Program-made: the position numbers and the translations under genes
Assembly: GCA_015655015.1 (NCBI GenBank)
Contig: JAATFV010000154.1
Coordinates: forward strand, 20,457-84,456
Length of the DNA: 64,000 nucleotides
Origin: Chitinophagales bacterium
GTDB taxonomy: Bacteria > Bacteroidota > Bacteroidia > Chitinophagales > Chitinophagaceae
Reading direction: 5' to 3'
Notes under the pieces: model-generated
The model's database searches: none
Told to the model about the DNA's origin: nothing
The model's input: only the letters and a program-made list of their open reading frames with translations
In this document: positions 18,388 through 27,256 of the stretch, one piece after another
How the letters are laid out: the number at the start of each line of letters is the position of its first letter
How positions within the stretch are numbered: the first letter of the stretch is position 1

Positions 18388-19326
18388 ATGATTGTCATGA
18401 AAATCTTTAAAATATCGGATATCCCGGCCTTTTGTATTCAAGGCTCCGGTACCATCGCTTCACGGGTCCTTGGCTCCCGCACCCCCGTCTCCCACATCCT
18501 TGTCCCCCGAATGCTGGCCTGTTGTGCCATCGTCATCCTATTCTCCATGGCAGCCTGCTCGCCTACACAAATGCGATACGATCAGGCTTCCCCCATCGAC
18601 AAATCCAAGCTGAAATTCAGCGTTTCCCAGCAACAGGATTATGACAACAAAGTCTTTTTACTCAGCCAGACGCCGGATATCATTCCCTACTGGAACTATG
18701 GGGTCGGCACTTCCACCAACGTAGCGGATACGGTGATCCTTCCCTTCGGCGGCGCCCACACTATTAAATATTCCGTGGAGTCGGCCGGTGGTTTTGTCAA
18801 CGGTGATTCAGTCACCATACAGGTGACACAGAATGACCCCGTCTATTTTTCAGATCCCCGCTGGAATATGCTCACCAACGGAGAGGCTGGCAAGACCTGG
18901 GTCCTGGACATGGCCCGGCCCATCGGCTGGTATGGCCTGGATTATCTTAAGCATACGGGCAGCGCCGATGACTGGAGTTATCATCCCGACTATGTAGGCA
19001 ATGAATGGGTGATGGACAACCTGAATTGGGGACAGATGAAATTCGATCTGAACGGGGACTTTCACTACAATGTAACACAGAACGATCTTACCGGGGGGAA
19101 TCCCCAAAGCTGTAGTTCCGGCTTCTCAGCCAACCTGGCGGCAGGCACTATCAAGCTGGGCGGATGCGGAATGTTATACGGCGGGAACTATTTTAATAAC
19201 TGCAGCAGCTGGACTTCCCTCACCATCATTGACCTGTCCGCCACATCCATGACCTTGGGAGTCGTCCGGGATAACCCAAGCGCCGGGGGGATCTGCTGGA
19301 TCGGTTTTACGTTCAAGCCGCAATAG
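18388..19326 (+). CDS. SusE-position lipoprotein, candidate surface glycan-binding protein
   Basis: Lipobox FSMAAC, PKD-like N-terminal region, directly after susD. Confidence 0.65.
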   Translation: MIVMKIFKISDIPAFCIQGSGTIASRVLGSRTPVSHILVPRMLACCAIVILFSMAACSPTQMRYDQASPIDKSKLKFSVSQQQDYDNKVFLLSQTPDIIPYWNYGVGTSTNVADTVILPFGGAHTIKYSVESAGGFVNGDSVTIQVTQNDPVYFSDPRWNMLTNGEAGKTWVLDMARPIGWYGLDYLKHTGSADDWSYHPDYVGNEWVMDNLNWGQMKFDLNGDFHYNVTQNDLTGGNPQSCSSGFSANLAAGTIKLGGCGMLYGGNYFNNCSSWTSLTIIDLSATSMTLGVVRDNPSAGGICWIGFTFKPQ

Positions 19327-19333
19327 CTGTTAT

Positions 19334-19376
19334 ATTATTCTCCCCGCCGAAGGCGGGGAGAATAATACGTTTTTTT
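19334..19376 (+). terminator. Rho-independent terminator
   Basis: Perfect 15-bp stem ATTATTCTCCCCGCC-GAA-GGCGGGGAGAATAAT followed by T7. Confidence 0.95.
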
Positions 19377-20184
19377 ACAACGGCCTGATCCAGATATTGC
19401 GAAAGCTGATCGGTTCGCTCTTATCTCCATGTGCCTGTAACTTGATAGGAGAGGGGCCATGCGCCTTATAATAAGGCTTTCCCCGGTAGCGGGTCTGGCC
19501 CTTCAGCTCAAAATTATTTTGTACCAATACCCCATTGTGAAAAGACGTCACGCGGGCAGGAGAAACAAGACTGCCGTCCGTATTGAATACAGGGGCCGTC
19601 CAGATCACATCATAACTTTGCCATTCACCGGGTTTGCGGCAGGCATTGACCAAAGGAGCATCCTGCTTGTAAATGCTGGCTGTCTGGCCGTTCGTATACG
19701 TTGAATTATTGTAACAGTCCAGGATCTGCATTTCATATCCGTCATCACCGCGACCAGTGCTGGCAAGAAAAAGCCCGCTATTACCCCTTGCCTGGTCAGA
19801 ACCTGTGATATTGGAAGGAATTCTCCATTCGATATGCAGCTGGTAATTCGTAAAAGTTCTTTTGGTCTGAATATTTCCGGATGTTTTATTCACCGTCAGG
19901 ATATCCTTGCGAACGATCCAGTCGGCAGGAGTCGTGCCATCTTTTGTCAGGACCCATTCATCCAGGTTTTTTCCATCGAACAGGATCACCGCATCGGAAG
20001 GGGGCAAACCTTCTTTGGCGCCCGGCGTCACCACCGGCGGTACCGGGGTATATAGCTCCGTCAGTTTGTGATCATCCAGGGAATCGGCCTGCGCCTGTAC
20101 CAGCGTAGTGCCCGAAATAATGCTAAAGGCGGAAAGAAACAATACCCGTCTGAGAGGAAGAGAAGGACAAGCAAATTGGATCAT
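19375..20184 (-). CDS. DUF1080 (3-keto-disaccharide hydrolase-like) protein
   Basis: DAVILFDGKNLDEWVLTKDG...NYQLHIEWRIP...GNSGLFL...YEMQILDCYNN...GPIKLQAHG-type pattern. Confidence 0.85.
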   Translation of the reverse strand: MIQFACPSLPLRRVLFLSAFSIISGTTLVQAQADSLDDHKLTELYTPVPPVVTPGAKEGLPPSDAVILFDGKNLDEWVLTKDGTTPADWIVRKDILTVNKTSGNIQTKRTFTNYQLHIEWRIPSNITGSDQARGNSGLFLASTGRGDDGYEMQILDCYNNSTYTNGQTASIYKQDAPLVNACRKPGEWQSYDVIWTAPVFNTDGSLVSPARVTSFHNGVLVQNNFELKGQTRYRGKPYYKAHGPSPIKLQAHGDKSEPISFRNIWIRPL

Positions 20185-20211
20185 AATTGTAGTGTTAAAT
20201 GAGGGGACAAT

Positions 20212-20742
20212 TTAATGAAAATTTTTTTCATCGAACCCATTCTTCCATCCATCCTTTTTCAAGACCGCTACCTTTTTCAACACCTCGGTTTCGAGCTGTT
20301 TTTTATAGGCCGCTATCCCTGCCCCGACCAGGGGATCAAAAGCCCCGATGATCGATGCCGCCAGGATACCGGCATTCTTCGCCCCATTCAAGGCAACGGT
20401 AGCGACAGGGATCCCGCCCGGCATCTGTAAAATGGACAATACGGAATCCCATCCGTCAATAGAGTTGGAAGATTTGATGGGCACCCCGATCACCGGCAGA
20501 GGGGTAATGGAAGCTACCATCCCCGGCAAATGGGCGGCGCCCCCGGCCCCTGCGATAATGACCTTCAATCCCCGGCCTGCTGCCTGGCTGGCATACTCTA
20601 CCATCCGCATAGGCGTGCGATGCGCTGATACTACGGTCAATTCATAACCTATTCCGAATTCCGCCAGCATATCTGCCGCTGCCTTCATAACAGGAAGATC
20701 GCTGTCACTGCCCATGATAATGCCGACTAAAATGCTCTCCAT
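20212..20742 (-). CDS. purE: N5-carboxyaminoimidazole ribonucleotide mutase
   Basis: [47 protein letters not shown]. Confidence 0.95.
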   Translation of the reverse strand: MESILVGIIMGSDSDLPVMKAAADMLAEFGIGYELTVVSAHRTPMRMVEYASQAAGRGLKVIIAGAGGAAHLPGMVASITPLPVIGVPIKSSNSIDGWDSVLSILQMPGGIPVATVALNGAKNAGILAASIIGAFDPLVGAGIAAYKKQLETEVLKKVAVLKKDGWKNGFDEKNFH

Positions 20743-20773
20743 TTTTGATCCGATAGAGTTTAAAAAAAGTTTT

Positions 20774-20928
20774 TTTGGTTACGACCCTGGCCTTTGTTTG
20801 CAATCCTGCTTTGGTTACGACCCCCGATTTGGTCACGATTGCGCCCTCTGTTTAGTTACGCCCCTGTTTTGGTTACGGCCCCTGCTTTGATTACGGTTTC
20901 TGCTTATGTCTTGGTTACGACCCCCTGA
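20774..20928. repeat. Degenerate tandem array, consensus about TTTGGTTACGACCCCTG (8 units)
   Basis: GGTTACGA, GGTTACGA, GGTCACGA, AGTTACGC, GGTTACGG, GATTACGG, GGTTACGA cores plus one weak unit in the purK-purE gap. Confidence 0.85.
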
Positions 20929-20994
20929 GTTCATCCCAATGCTGCCTCATATTCCAACGCAGCAAATCGAATACAGCAAATCAGTTCACGAAGC

Positions 20995-22134
20995 TCAGGC
21001 TTCTTCCGTCTTATTGCTAACAACTTTTAATGTATTTTTAATCTTATGCGCCTTATGCACCAGGTCCTGCTTTTCTTTGCTGAGGATCGTCACATGCCCC
21101 ATCTTGCGCCCCGCCCTGGTCTCTTTCTTCCCATAAATATGCACGAAAACATTGTCGATCTGCAACACCTCGGTCAATCCTTCATACACCGCTTCCCCGT
21201 TATGCCCCTCAGCTCCCACTAAATTGACGATAGCACCCGGCAGGATGGCATCCGTATTGCCCAGCGGATAACCCAGGATCACCCTCCATAACATATCGAA
21301 TTGCGAACTGTAATTACCTTCGATCGTATGATGCCCGCTATTATGCACCCGCGGGGCCGTTTCGTTGACATATACTTCTCCCTGGCGGGTTACAAAGAGC
21401 TCCACGGCAAAAAGTCCCGGACTTTTCAATTCCTTTACCACCCGCATGGCAATGGCCTCTATTTTCCATAAGGTATTCTGCAGCAGGTCGGCCGGGCTGA
21501 TCTGATAATCCAGCAGGTTCAGATGCGGATCGAAAACCATATCTACAGGAGGGTAGAGCGCCGTTTCCCCTTTCTCATTAATAGCGATCACCTGGGATAT
21601 CTCTTTGTCAATCGTCACCAGCTTTTCCAGTATGCTCGGTGCATCAAACCCCTTTTCCATCTCTTCGCTTCTCCGGATAACCTGTACACCTTTCCCGTCA
21701 TAACCTCCCATGCTGATCTTATGCACAGCCGGAAGAAAATCGGCATATTTGCGCAATTCCTCCAGGTTATTGGTCACCTTGAACTCCGCCGTAGGTATGC
21801 TGCTGTCTACATAGAATTTTTTCTGGGCGATCTTATTCTTTATGGTCCGCAGGGCCGAAGTCCTGGGATAAACCTTCACCCCTTCACCCTCCAGCTTCTC
21901 CAGAGCCTCATCATTGACGGATTCGATCTCGATGGTGAGGGCATCCAACCCCTTTCCGAAATTATATACGTCGTCGAAATTGCGGATATCCCCTTTGACA
22001 AAATGATGGCATAAGTGAGCGGCCGGACATTCTTCATCATTTTCCATTACATAGGTTTCAACAGGATAATTTGCCGCTGCCTGCAATAGCATTCTTCCGA
22101 GTTGACCCCCACCTAAAATTCCGACTCTTAACAT
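20995..22134 (-). CDS. purK: N5-carboxyaminoimidazole ribonucleotide synthase
   Basis: MLRVGILGGGQLGRMLLQAAANYPVETYVMENDEECPAAHL...; ATP-grasp; NETAPRVHNSGHHTIEG. Start trimmed from 22242 to 22134. Confidence 0.93.
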   Translation of the reverse strand: MLRVGILGGGQLGRMLLQAAANYPVETYVMENDEECPAAHLCHHFVKGDIRNFDDVYNFGKGLDALTIEIESVNDEALEKLEGEGVKVYPRTSALRTIKNKIAQKKFYVDSSIPTAEFKVTNNLEELRKYADFLPAVHKISMGGYDGKGVQVIRRSEEMEKGFDAPSILEKLVTIDKEISQVIAINEKGETALYPPVDMVFDPHLNLLDYQISPADLLQNTLWKIEAIAMRVVKELKSPGLFAVELFVTRQGEVYVNETAPRVHNSGHHTIEGNYSSQFDMLWRVILGYPLGNTDAILPGAIVNLVGAEGHNGEAVYEGLTEVLQIDNVFVHIYGKKETRAGRKMGHVTILSKEKQDLVHKAHKIKNTLKVVSNKTEEA

Positions 22135-22185
22135 GCTGGTTATTTGCGCCGAAGATATAGAAAAATGCTCCAAACCCACCCGATT

Positions 22186-22430
22186 TTTAACTGCAGGCGG
22201 CGAGCTTCGGGCCTCAAGCCAGGGAAAAGCTTCATGCTTCAAGCAGCAAACTGTAGCTGCAAGCAGGGAAAAGCATCAAGGGGCAAGCCCATGAAAAGCA
22301 TCGAGCCGCAAGCTGTCTGTTACCAGTGCTTTTTTAGCCCCATACGGCTATCTGCCTTTAAACAACAGCCAGCTTGCAGCTAACGGCCCGGAGCTCGCAG
22401 TAACAGCTTGCAGCTCCGTTTATCCCTGAC
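22186..22430. repeat. Degenerate GCTTGCAGCT/AAGCATCAAGC repeat block between purK and hppD
   Basis: Repeated CAGGGAAAAGC, GAAAAGCATC(A/G)AG, CAAGC(A/T)G, and GCTTGCAGCTAA / GCTTGCAGCTCC. Confidence 0.75.
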
Positions 22431-22610
22431 TATCAGCTCTATATCAACCCCAAAAACCGCTTTGTCCACCACCGCTCTCATTTTTCCGGAATTTACCCTA
22501 TCTTAGCCGGGTAAAATGAAGCCTGACTATCCTCATAAAATTTTCGATGACAAGCGATTGCATCACTTCCTCCTCATGGAAGCGCTTGCCAGGGAAGCGA
22601 CTCACAGACC

Positions 22611-22701
22611 TTAATTTTATTTTTATCGGGCACACTCTTGCCCTTATCTGCATGCGAAATAAACTTACCAGGTTCGCCATTTTTCTATAAAATAAAATTA
22701 A
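22611..22701 (+). promoter_or_regulatory. Candidate structured RNA leader (three-way junction) of hppD
   Basis: P1 22611-22626/22687-22701 (one bulge), P2 GGGCA/TGCCC 22628-22632/22639-22643, P3 ATGCGAA/TTCGCCAT about 22652-22658/22673-22680. Confidence 0.4.
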
Positions 22702-22708
22702 TACTAAT

Positions 22709-23842
22709 ATGTCTATCATATCAGCTCCCAACGCGCTCAAGCCCAATACGGACAATGATTTCCTTCCTTTACAGGGAACGGACTACGTCGAATTTTATGT
22801 AGGAAACGCCAAACAGGTCGCACATTATTATAAATCCGCTTTCGGATTCCAATCCGTAGCCTACGCAGGACCGGAAACGGGCAGTAAAGACAAGGCCAGT
22901 TACGTCGTTCGGCAGAACAAGCTGACTTTCGTATTCACTACGGCTCTCCGTCCCGACCATCCCATCGCGGAGCATGTGCAATTGCACGGGGATGGTGTTA
23001 AAGTATTGGCCCTCCGGGTGGACGATGCAGAGAGTGCCTGGAAAGAAACTACTTCCCGCGGCGGCAAAAGCTGCATGGAGCCTACCACCCTTGCCGATAA
23101 ATGGGGCGAAGTGGTATTGAGCGGCATCCAGACCTATGGGGACACCATACATATATTCGTAGAACGTAATAATTATACCGGCCCATTTATGCCAGGGTAC
23201 AAAGAATGGAAAACGATCTACAACCCACCCTCCACCGGCCTGTTATATGTTGACCATTGCGTGGGTAATGTAGGCTGGAACCAGATGGATCCCTGGGTGC
23301 GTTTCTACCAGGATGTAATGGGTTTCCGGAATATCCTCTCTTTCGACGATAACGATATTTCCACCGAATACTCCGCCCTGATGAGTAAGGTGATGAGCAA
23401 TGGGAACGGCTACGTAAAATTCCCCATTAATGAACCGGCGGAAGGAAAGAAAAAATCCCAGGTGGAAGAATACCTGGAGTTTTATAAAGGGGAAGGAGTA
23501 CAGCATGTAGCCATGGCTACGAGCAATATCGTCGAGACCGTACAGCAGCTGAAAGAAAGAGGCGTGGAATTCCTCCAGGTGCCTTCCTCTTATTATGAAG
23601 ACCTGCTCAGCCGGGTGGGGCATATTGACGAAGACCTTGCGCCGCTGAAAGAGCTGAGCATCCTGGTCGACAGAGACGATGAAGGCTACTTACTGCAAAT
23701 TTTTACCAAACCTGTAGAAGACCGGCCCACCGTATTTTTTGAGATCATCCAGCGAAAAGGGGCCCAGAGTTTTGGAAAAGGCAATTTCAAAGCCTTATTC
23801 GAAGCCATTGAACGCGAACAGTCCGCTCGCGGGAACTTATAA
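22709..23842 (+). CDS. hppD: 4-hydroxyphenylpyruvate dioxygenase
   Basis: Two VOC domains, GTDYVEFYVGNAKQVAHYYKSAFGFQSVAY..., C-terminal DDEGYLLQIFTKPVEDRPTVFFEIIQRKGAQSFGKGNFKALFEAIEREQ. Confidence 0.96.
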   Translation: MSIISAPNALKPNTDNDFLPLQGTDYVEFYVGNAKQVAHYYKSAFGFQSVAYAGPETGSKDKASYVVRQNKLTFVFTTALRPDHPIAEHVQLHGDGVKVLALRVDDAESAWKETTSRGGKSCMEPTTLADKWGEVVLSGIQTYGDTIHIFVERNNYTGPFMPGYKEWKTIYNPPSTGLLYVDHCVGNVGWNQMDPWVRFYQDVMGFRNILSFDDNDISTEYSALMSKVMSNGNGYVKFPINEPAEGKKKSQVEEYLEFYKGEGVQHVAMATSNIVETVQQLKERGVEFLQVPSSYYEDLLSRVGHIDEDLAPLKELSILVDRDDEGYLLQIFTKPVEDRPTVFFEIIQRKGAQSFGKGNFKALFEAIEREQSARGNL

Positions 23843-23950
23843 CGCGGTCCGTCCGAACACCGGCATCTGCCGGAGAATACCGCCAATTCCATGGGAATAA
23901 ACACTTAACCCTCCGGAAAAACATATACGGAACGCCAAATTTTCGTTATT

Positions 23951-23987
23951 AAAACCTGTACATATTGTATATATGGCAGGTTTTTTG
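23951..23987 (+). terminator. Rho-independent terminator downstream of hppD
   Basis: AAAACCTG ... CAGGTTTT stem followed by T-rich tract TTTTTTGTTT. Confidence 0.75.
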
Positions 23988-24067
23988 TTTATTTATGATA
24001 ATTTTACAAGATTTCGTTCCCATACCTATCAATAGCCACCGTAATAATCAGTAATTTACCCTATTGT

Positions 24068-25336
24068 ATGATCGTGAAAAATTCAATCATAACAGGATTG
24101 TATGGTGCGCTGATAGGAATCTCTCTTCTGTCCGTCGTTAGCCTGTCTGCTCAAACTTCCGTTTCTACCATCCATTTTATCGATTACCAGCGTTCCATTC
24201 CCAAGATCGGCGAAATGTTGAATCGTAAGGAAGATACCCTGATGAAGCAATTTCGCGAAAAAGGGCTCACCTGGCCTGCCCGTTATGTATATATAAGGTC
24301 CTTTAAATACGACAGCCAGCTGGAAGTATGGGTGAAGAATGCCAGGGACGAAAAATACAAGCTGTTTAAATCTTATAAAGTTTGCGCCCTGGCAGGCACC
24401 CTGGGGCCCAAACGTATGGCGGGTGATTACCAGGTCCCGGAAGGATTTTACTACATCAATGAATTCAACCCCCGCAGCGAATACCACCTCTCCCTGGGAT
24501 TGAACTATCCAAATGCGTCCGACAGGATCCTCAGCGACTCCACACAGCCCGGAGGAGATATTTATATTCACGGCAGCTGCGTCACCACCGGCTGCATTCC
24601 CATCACCGATTCCCAGATAGAAGAGCTCTATATCCTGGCAGCCCATGCAAAGGACATGGGAGAGGATTTTATCCCGGTGCATATCTTCCCGGTGAACTTC
24701 AACAATACCCGGAGTGTCGATTACCTGAATAAATACCTGCAGACCTTTTCCGAATATACCCCTTTTGCGAAAAGCATGCGGAGCGCCTTTTATTATTTTG
24801 AGAAATACTGGGAAGTTCCTTTTGTTATGGTCAACGGAAAAGGGGAATATGTGACGGAAGAAGTATCCCCTAACGAAGCGGAAGTAAAACTGGCATCCGT
24901 AGAAGCGATCAGGCCGAAAAAGCAGCTGGTTAAAGCTCCCCGCCCGGTCCGTCAATCTCCTGTAAAAGAAGAGGACCTCGCCAAAGTCGTAGATAAATTA
25001 CCCGTCTATCCGGGTGGCAACATAGCCTTCCAGGATTTTCTCAATAAATTAAGCAAGGAAGGGGTCAGTGACCTCGATGAAGGACAGACCAAGACCTTCA
25101 TCATGGTGGAATATATTATCGACTCGGTCGGTAAGCCCGTATATGCAAAAGTCATCCGCGGCGGTAATCAAAATATGAATGAAAAGATCGAAGATGCCTT
25201 CATTGCGATGCCACAGTGGTCTCCTGCCAATCGCCTGGGGGTTAATGTCGCCATCCGTCTCAAACAGACCATCATGATCGAAGGACCTCAAGCGGCCCAG
25301 GCCACGGCCCCGACGACTTCCCGCTCGTCATTATAA
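24068..25336 (+). CDS. L,D-transpeptidase (YkuD/YafK-like) with C-terminal TonB-C-like domain
   Basis: Catalytic HGSCVTTGC motif (codons from 24569); C-terminus LPVYPGGNIAFQDFLNKL...VEYIIDSVGKPVYAKVIRG...AMPQWSPAN. Confidence 0.8.
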   Translation: MIVKNSIITGLYGALIGISLLSVVSLSAQTSVSTIHFIDYQRSIPKIGEMLNRKEDTLMKQFREKGLTWPARYVYIRSFKYDSQLEVWVKNARDEKYKLFKSYKVCALAGTLGPKRMAGDYQVPEGFYYINEFNPRSEYHLSLGLNYPNASDRILSDSTQPGGDIYIHGSCVTTGCIPITDSQIEELYILAAHAKDMGEDFIPVHIFPVNFNNTRSVDYLNKYLQTFSEYTPFAKSMRSAFYYFEKYWEVPFVMVNGKGEYVTEEVSPNEAEVKLASVEAIRPKKQLVKAPRPVRQSPVKEEDLAKVVDKLPVYPGGNIAFQDFLNKLSKEGVSDLDEGQTKTFIMVEYIIDSVGKPVYAKVIRGGNQNMNEKIEDAFIAMPQWSPANRLGVNVAIRLKQTIMIEGPQAAQATAPTTSRSSL

Positions 25337-25341
25337 TTTAA

Positions 25342-25986
25342 GTGAATAACTTTTATTACCTTCAAAAAAAAATAACGATTTTGTCAGCCCCATCACCACC
25401 GAATGAGAAGGAGTTAGTCAGGCAATTGCATGCAGGAAGTGTAGAAGCCTTTACCGAATTATATCATTTTTATGTCCACCGGATGTATACAAATATATTT
25501 AAAATGGTAAAGGACGAATTACTTGCAGAAGAAATAGTGCAGGATCTGTTTGGTCGTCTCTGGGAAAAAAAAGAAACGTTTAATATCGAGCAGAGCTTTT
25601 CAGGTTATCTATATCGCATTGGACAGAACCTCGTCCATGATTTTTATCGTAATCTTCGCACTCACAGAGATTTATGTGAGAAGTTCAAAGCCAGCGCCAT
25701 GAAGAATTACAATCCTGTTGAAGAAACACTGGATTATCGGGAAAAACTAGCGCTCCTGTACCGCGCGCTTAATACGTTGTCACCTCAGCAAAAGACTATC
25801 TATCAACTTTGCAGACTCGAAGGATTGTCTTATAAAGAAGCAGCCGAACATTTGGGGATTTCCCATTTTACGGTAAAGGAGCATCTATCCAAGGCAAGCA
25901 ACTCTGTCCGGCATTACCTGCAGGTCAATTTGATCAATAATCCCTTATTGTTAGCGCTGCTTTTCTTTGCTCCTGGATTTTGCTGA
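25342..25986 (+). CDS. ECF RNA polymerase sigma-70 factor (FecI-like)
   Basis: Sigma2 AFTELYHFYVHRMYTNIFKMVKDELLAEEIVQDLFGRLW; sigma4 LSPQQKTIYQLCRLEGLSYKEAAEHLGISHFTVKEHL; GTG start. Confidence 0.92.
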   Translation: MNNFYYLQKKITILSAPSPPNEKELVRQLHAGSVEAFTELYHFYVHRMYTNIFKMVKDELLAEEIVQDLFGRLWEKKETFNIEQSFSGYLYRIGQNLVHDFYRNLRTHRDLCEKFKASAMKNYNPVEETLDYREKLALLYRALNTLSPQQKTIYQLCRLEGLSYKEAAEHLGISHFTVKEHLSKASNSVRHYLQVNLINNPLLLALLFFAPGFC

Positions 25987-26049
25987 CATATTTATTTATT
26001 TTACCCCCCCCCATTTTTTTTTGATAACCGTCTTTATCAAAAATATAGA

Positions 26050-27240
26050 TTGGAAGGCATCCCGGGCTTTGATAAACTATTTCAAAAACTGCTTGATAAC
26101 AGTTGTTCTCATGAGGAGGTGGAGAAACTCATCGATATGCTGTCATCCCCGGAGTTGCCTCCTGAGATTAAACGTGTTATAGAACAACAGTTGGCCGACC
26201 CTGTCTCGAAGGATGAGGTAGGCCAGGAACTCCGGTTGCGTTATGAAGAAGGGTTGAATGAAATTCTTAGTAAGCAGCGGCACATTCAGGTGACATCTAT
26301 CCATGAACATAGAAGGACGCACAATATCTGGAAATATGCTGCTGCATGCATATTTCTGGTCGTGACCATATATTGGCTGTATCCCAAAGGCAAAACGAGA
26401 AAGACTTCTAGTGCAATAAATACAGCCACTTTAGCCTATAATAATCCGGATCACAGGAAACCAGTATTGACATTGGCGGACGGTTCCAGGATAGAGCTTG
26501 ACAGCGCAAAAAAGGGATTGCTTACCGTTCAGGCCAGTACAGAAGTTATGCAGACGGACAGCGGGCGCCTGTTTTACAAAACCGTGGATACCGGCACAAC
26601 GAAAATTCTATATAATACCTTATCTACACCTATCGGAGTGCAGTATGCAATACAGCTTCCGGACGGCAGCAATGTGTGGCTGAATGCTGCTTCCTCCATT
26701 CGATTTCCTACCAGATTTGCGGGCAATGAAAGGAGTGTGCAACTTACCGGCGAGGCGTGCTTTGAAGTAACTCCCGATGCCGGGAAGCCTTTTCGGGTAA
26801 ATACAGGAAAAACCTGCGTGGAGGTGCTGGGTACCCTGTTCAACCTCAAGGCCTATGAAGAAGATGATTTCGAAAGGGCTACGTTGCTGCAAGGCGCCGT
26901 ACGGATCATAAAGGGAACGAATAAGGCTTTATTGAATCCCGGACAGGCAGCATTATTAAACAACGGCTCAGAGGAGATTTTGGTCAGGGATGTGGACGCA
27001 GAAGAAGAGGTAGCATGGAAAAATGGTATGTTCCGATTTTCTGCCACCGACCTTAAACTTATCATGAGGGAAATTTCGAGATGGTATAATGTCGATGTTC
27101 GTTATGAAGGAGATGTTTCACGTAAATATATTACAGGTGAAGCTCCGCGTAGTACCAGCCTTTCAGAATTGCTGGAAGTGTTGAAACTGAATCATGTTCA
27201 TTTACGGATAGAAGGTCGAACGATCATAGTAAAAGAATAG
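26050..27240 (+). CDS. FecR-family anti-sigma factor
   Basis: LTLADGSRIELDSAKKG, LPDGSNVWLNAASSIRFPTRFAGNERSVQLTGEACFEV; downstream of the ECF gene; TTG start. Confidence 0.92.
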   Translation: MEGIPGFDKLFQKLLDNSCSHEEVEKLIDMLSSPELPPEIKRVIEQQLADPVSKDEVGQELRLRYEEGLNEILSKQRHIQVTSIHEHRRTHNIWKYAAACIFLVVTIYWLYPKGKTRKTSSAINTATLAYNNPDHRKPVLTLADGSRIELDSAKKGLLTVQASTEVMQTDSGRLFYKTVDTGTTKILYNTLSTPIGVQYAIQLPDGSNVWLNAASSIRFPTRFAGNERSVQLTGEACFEVTPDAGKPFRVNTGKTCVEVLGTLFNLKAYEEDDFERATLLQGAVRIIKGTNKALLNPGQAALLNNGSEEILVRDVDAEEEVAWKNGMFRFSATDLKLIMREISRWYNVDVRYEGDVSRKYITGEAPRSTSLSELLEVLKLNHVHLRIEGRTIIVKE

Positions 27241-27256
27241 GCTGGCAATCGGGAAT

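Noticed and set aside
20774-20928. CRISPR array hypothesis for the TTTGGTTACGACCCC repeats
   Set aside because: Units are degenerate and directly adjacent, with no spacer of constant length, and no cas genes are in the window.
22135-22242. N-terminal extension of the purK ORF (MKHEAFPWLEARSSPP...)
   Set aside because: Encoded by the degenerate repeat block; canonical PurK start MLRVGILGGGQLGRML is at 22134.
24083-24955. 290-aa minus-strand ORF opposite the L,D-transpeptidase
   Set aside because: Entirely antisense to a strongly supported coding gene; composition typical of a shadow ORF, no recognisable motif.
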